A stretch of DNA of 64,000 bases from Bacteroidota bacterium (GTDB taxonomy: Bacteria > Bacteroidota > Bacteroidia > UKL13-3): the NCBI GenBank assembly GCA_030680835.1, contig JAUXUD010000057.1, forward strand, positions 62,001 to 126,000, in the 5' to 3' direction. A program made the translations under genes and the position numbers. Below are positions 61,139 to 64,000 of this stretch, piece by piece. The notes beneath the pieces are model-generated. The model was not told the DNA's origin, did not search any database, and saw only the letters and a program-made list of their open reading frames with translations. Every line of letters starts with the position of its first letter. Position 1 is the stretch's first letter.

Positions 61139-62131
61139 TTAAAGTTCTGGGCATCTGAGTCTTGAATTATACCTGGGACCCCTGGGACCCTTGGTTTTTA
61201 TTTCGAATACAAGGGAAACTTCATGGGAACCCACGGTTGCTGTTTTGGCTTTTGAAATAATGGCATCGTAACTATAACCTATTTTCACACTTGGAAAACG
61301 CATGCCTATTAAAAATATTGCCGCATCGCCGTTGGTAGAGGTTTGACGGAACCAACCGCCTAAAGTGAGTGCTTTTTGTTTTACATAAAATCCCAGGTTC
61401 ATCTGATAGAAATTTCGTTGCTGCATAAACAAAACATTGGGAGAAAAAATAATCCGGTCTTCGTCGTACCGGGTTTTGTTCAATGAAATATTAATCCCCC
61501 CGTGAACTGTATATTTTCTTGGCAGTTTCAAAGGAGCGTCGTCTTTATCGCGGTAATAAAATGATTGATTGGGTTCGAGCAGATTGTGTATGGCAAACCC
61601 AAAAAACATTTTGTTATTGTACAGCAAACCTCCGGTTGAAAAGTTGGGTATCATTATTTGCTCCAGATTTTTTACCTCTTTGGTGGCCAAAACCGGGCCC
61701 CGAACCGGATCAATCATGTCTTCAAAAACATACTTGCTGAAATCATATCGCTTTTGAATCATGCCTCCCTGCAGCGCTGCATTAAACGCCCAGTCACGGT
61801 TAATATCGAGATTATAGGAATAAATAGCTGAGAATGTTTGGGTAGTTAAAAAGCCATCTCCGGCAATATCGTACGAACTGATGAAACCAATCCCACTTTT
61901 TACCTTGCCAATATAAGCATCAAAACTTGCCACACCGGTTTTATAATTGTTGTTTAAAGCGGTATATTGGGTACGGGCACTAATGGCAATTCTGATTTTT
62001 CGGGCTGCTCCCGCCATGGCAGGATTGGTAAAAATGGGTGAGGCGTAGTATTGCGATAATTGCGGGTCCTGAGCAAATGCTTCACTTGAAATTGCAATAA
62101 ACAATAAAAATATTTTTAATGTAAATTTCAT
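61139..62131 (-). CDS. PorP/SprF family type IX secretion membrane protein, copy 1
   Basis: 330 residues. Signal peptide (MKFTLKIFLLFIAISSEAFA), then the diagnostic AQDPQLSQYYASPIFTNPAMAGAAR. Barrel strands follow, with LLYNNKMFFGFAIHNLLEPNQSFYY and MRFPSVKIGYSYDAIISK. PorP/SprF proteins bind and anchor type B T9SS cargo at the outer membrane, which fits the CHU_C proteins at 51.7-58.8 kb. It has a close paralogue directly upstream, so duplication is likely. No SprE/SprD-like gene is visible here. Confidence 0.92.
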   Translation of the reverse strand: MKFTLKIFLLFIAISSEAFAQDPQLSQYYASPIFTNPAMAGAARKIRIAISARTQYTALNNNYKTGVASFDAYIGKVKSGIGFISSYDIAGDGFLTTQTFSAIYSYNLDINRDWAFNAALQGGMIQKRYDFSKYVFEDMIDPVRGPVLATKEVKNLEQIMIPNFSTGGLLYNNKMFFGFAIHNLLEPNQSFYYRDKDDAPLKLPRKYTVHGGINISLNKTRYDEDRIIFSPNVLFMQQRNFYQMNLGFYVKQKALTLGGWFRQTSTNGDAAIFLIGMRFPSVKIGYSYDAIISKAKTATVGSHEVSLVFEIKTKGPRGPRYNSRLRCPEL

Positions 62132-62175
62132 TTGTAGCTAATTAGTCCGCAATATATAACTTAATTTTTTTATAT

Positions 62176-63174
62176 TTAATAATCAGGGCAATGCAAAATT
62201 GGAAATTTTGGTCTGCGTATTCTCTTTTTTAACTCAAAGGCAATTGACACTTCATGCGAATTTACTGCACCGGTGCGGGCTGCACTTATGGTTGCATCGT
62301 AGGAGTATCCTACTTTAACTTTTTGGGTTCTGTAACCCAGTAGAATGATAAAAGCATCAGCATTTACACTATTCTGACGAAAATACACTCCACCTACCAT
62401 TGAACCCCTGCTTAAATATAAACCCAGATTTAGTTGATTAAATTGCCTTTGGGATTTAAATATTACATTGGGAGAAAGGTTTACCCTGTATTTTGGGTCT
62501 TGTGTTTCAACGATCGGAATAATATAGCCTGTATTTACGGTAAATCGTCTGGGAATATTATTGCCCTTAACAGATTCAAAGAAATTTTGTTCGGGTTCCA
62601 GTAAATTGTGGACCGCAATTCCGATAAAAAAATTCTTCGAATAACCCACAATACCTGTTGCAAAATTGGGCGACAAGATGGAAGGATTGCCAGGAGGTTC
62701 GGCCGTAGGATTGATGAATCCCTGAGTTAAAATAATCTGATCGTACCATAACAATTTGCTAAAATCAAGGGTCTTCTGAAATACCCCTGCCTGTAATGCC
62801 ATTCTTATAGTAAACCGGCGATTTACTTCAAGCATGTATGAATAAATGAAATTGATGGTATTGGTACGTAAAGTACCCACACCCTGTTCATCGTAAGTAG
62901 CCTGTATGCCAAAACCTCCGTTAATCGACTTAAAATGTTCATCGTAACTCACCGCGCCGGTTCTAAATGCCCCTGCAATACTTGGCCACTGGTTTCTCAT
63001 ATTAATCACAATCCGGCCTACATTGCTGGTACCAGCAAATGCCGGGTTCGTATATATGGGATTTGCATAGAATTGCGAGAACTGCGGATCCTGAGCCAAA
63101 GCCTGCTTCCCTGCAATAAGGGACCAAAGTATGAATAAGATTACTCGAAGCACCGAGGCTCTGCTAAAGGTCAT
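62176..63174 (-). CDS. PorP/SprF family type IX secretion membrane protein, copy 2
   Basis: 332 residues. Signal peptide ends ALA before QDPQFSQFYANPIYTNPAFAGTSNVG, the family opening. IVGYSKNFFIGIAVHNLLEPEQNFF and GYRTQKVKVGYSYDATISA match copy 1 segment by segment. Separated from copy 1 by 44 bp and expressed on the same strand, it probably forms an operon with copy 1 and gldJ. It starts 148 bp from the divergent porU. Confidence 0.92.
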   Translation of the reverse strand: MTFSRASVLRVILFILWSLIAGKQALAQDPQFSQFYANPIYTNPAFAGTSNVGRIVINMRNQWPSIAGAFRTGAVSYDEHFKSINGGFGIQATYDEQGVGTLRTNTINFIYSYMLEVNRRFTIRMALQAGVFQKTLDFSKLLWYDQIILTQGFINPTAEPPGNPSILSPNFATGIVGYSKNFFIGIAVHNLLEPEQNFFESVKGNNIPRRFTVNTGYIIPIVETQDPKYRVNLSPNVIFKSQRQFNQLNLGLYLSRGSMVGGVYFRQNSVNADAFIILLGYRTQKVKVGYSYDATISAARTGAVNSHEVSIAFELKKRIRRPKFPILHCPDY

Positions 63175-63322
63175 TTTTTTTGTACGTCTTTAATTCTAAT
63201 TAAATGCAATTATACTGTTAACTTATTAATAAAGTTATATACAACCACACAATTTGTTTTAATTTGTTGTCGTTTTAATTCCTGCTAACGAATTTTCAAT
63301 AATAAGTATTTTGTCATTTACA

Positions 63323-64000
63323 ATGAAATATATTAAAAAAAATAGAATTTTAATGTCCCTATTTAGATATGGTCTATTTGGAAGTTTTATTTGTGCAACT
63401 CCCTTGTTCTCAGCAACAATAACCCTTACCCGCACTTTAAAATGGACTCAGATAAGCCCTTATACCCTTGAAAACAAAAGCTTTACAAATTACCAGACTT
63501 TTCAGGGAGCCAGCCATTTGGCATTAAAAAATTACCTTCCGGGATACCAGGAAATAATTCCACTACAGGAAGATTTAATAGAAAGCGTTATCATAAGTTC
63601 CCTGAATTTTGAAAATTTAAGTCCATCACAAACACAATCGGCCCAATTTATAACTTCAGATTTTCAATTGAAATACCAGTTGGCCTATCAAAACGGCAAA
63701 CCTTTTGTGATTGTTGAGTTTATACCCATGCTGATGAGAAATGGAGTGATTGAAAAGTTAATCACATTTTCAATAGAAATAAAAACCAGCCCATCACCCG
63801 GAAACCAATCTGCTTTATACAAAAAAACTTTCGCTCCCAACTCGGTATTGGCAAGTGGTAACTGGTATAAACTGGCAACATTAAACAACGGTATCTACCG
63901 CATTGACTATGCCAATTTAAAAAACATGGGCTTAAATCCGGATATTATCGACCCGAGAAAAATTCAACTTTTTGGACATGGTGCCGGTATGCTGCCCAAG
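63323..64000 (+). CDS. porU: PorU N-terminus, T9SS sortase (cut by window end)
   Basis: 226 codons from the ATG at 63323, with no stop before 64000. An N-terminal hydrophobic signal (about 11-33, MSLFRYGLFGSFICATPLFSA) precedes a region ending in SVLASGNWYKLATLNNGIYRID and DPRKIQLFGHGAGMLPK, the segment of PorU that precedes its gingipain-like C25 peptidase domain. The catalytic Cys/His region lies beyond the window. PorU removes the C-terminal sorting domain and attaches cargo. It is divergent from the PorP/SprF pair, so a shared control region of 148 bp is possible. Confidence 0.85.
   Translation, partial: MKYIKKNRILMSLFRYGLFGSFICATPLFSATITLTRTLKWTQISPYTLENKSFTNYQTFQGASHLALKNYLPGYQEIIPLQEDLIESVIISSLNFENLSPSQTQSAQFITSDFQLKYQLAYQNGKPFVIVEFIPMLMRNGVIEKLITFSIEIKTSPSPGNQSALYKKTFAPNSVLASGNWYKLATLNNGIYRIDYANLKNMGLNPDIIDPRKIQLFGHGAGMLPK

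Overview
The window is a chromosomal segment of a Bacteroidota bacterium, probably of the Chitinophagales/Sphingobacteriia side. The evidence is a type IX secretion (T9SS)/gliding gene set (a PorU N-terminus, two PorP/SprF proteins and a GldJ-like lipoprotein), several proteins with T9SS sorting domains (type A at about 1.9 and 42.5 kb, type B/CHU_C at about 51.7 and 57.9 kb), a TonB-dependent receptor with a carboxypeptidase-like N-terminal domain, and moderately AT-rich DNA with weak Shine-Dalgarno sites. The window holds no tRNA, rRNA, transposase, integrase or CRISPR array that I can support.

Layout: 0-6.3 kb, an outer-membrane FadL-like protein, a secreted T9SS protein, aroQ plus a GNAT enzyme, a methyltransferase, a conserved hypothetical gene and rlmD. 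6.3-15.3 kb, crcB, rsgA, a membrane-anchored class III cyclase, polA, a YitT protein, a DUF1697 protein and a HutD protein. 15.4-20 kb, a likely operon of TonB-dependent receptor, LytS-type kinase and LytTR regulator. 20-24 kb, a Sco1/cytochrome c/lipoprotein/TPR group followed by nfu and mrp (copper or oxidase maturation and Fe-S assembly). 24-32 kb, a DUF1624 acyltransferase-like protein, thyA, DUF4783, gpmI, MazG-like, dtd, a TonB protein and a HiPIP lipoprotein. 31-45 kb, a spermidine-synthase-like protein, ftcD, a DciA-like protein, a fatty acid desaturase, a polysaccharide deacetylase plus GT2 pair, an ABC exporter, an EF-G paralogue, an Fn3 protein and fabG. 45-51.5 kb, a VWA-like membrane protein, two paralogous glycosyltransferases with tdk, and a hypothetical protein. 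51.7-64 kb, a surface/secretion block: giant PKD/CHU_C protein, an anti-sigma-like protein fused to a CHU_C domain, an ECF sigma factor, gldJ, two PorP/SprF genes, and divergent porU cut by the window end.

The most unusual property of the DNA lies between the genes. Many gaps carry short tandem arrays with a 7-bp period (GATGTAC, AGGTATG, TCGTAAT/TCGTCAC, CGAGAAT, ATTTTCT/ACTTACT) or an 8-bp period (AGGAGGGT), often arranged as two inverted arms between convergent genes. In at least five genes the stop codon lies inside such an array. Small palindromic repeats are also scattered about; one is inserted in a heptad array and one appears to have become part of the gpmI reading frame. The best candidates for follow-up are this repeat system and the sigma factor / anti-sigma-CHU_C pair inside the T9SS neighbourhood.
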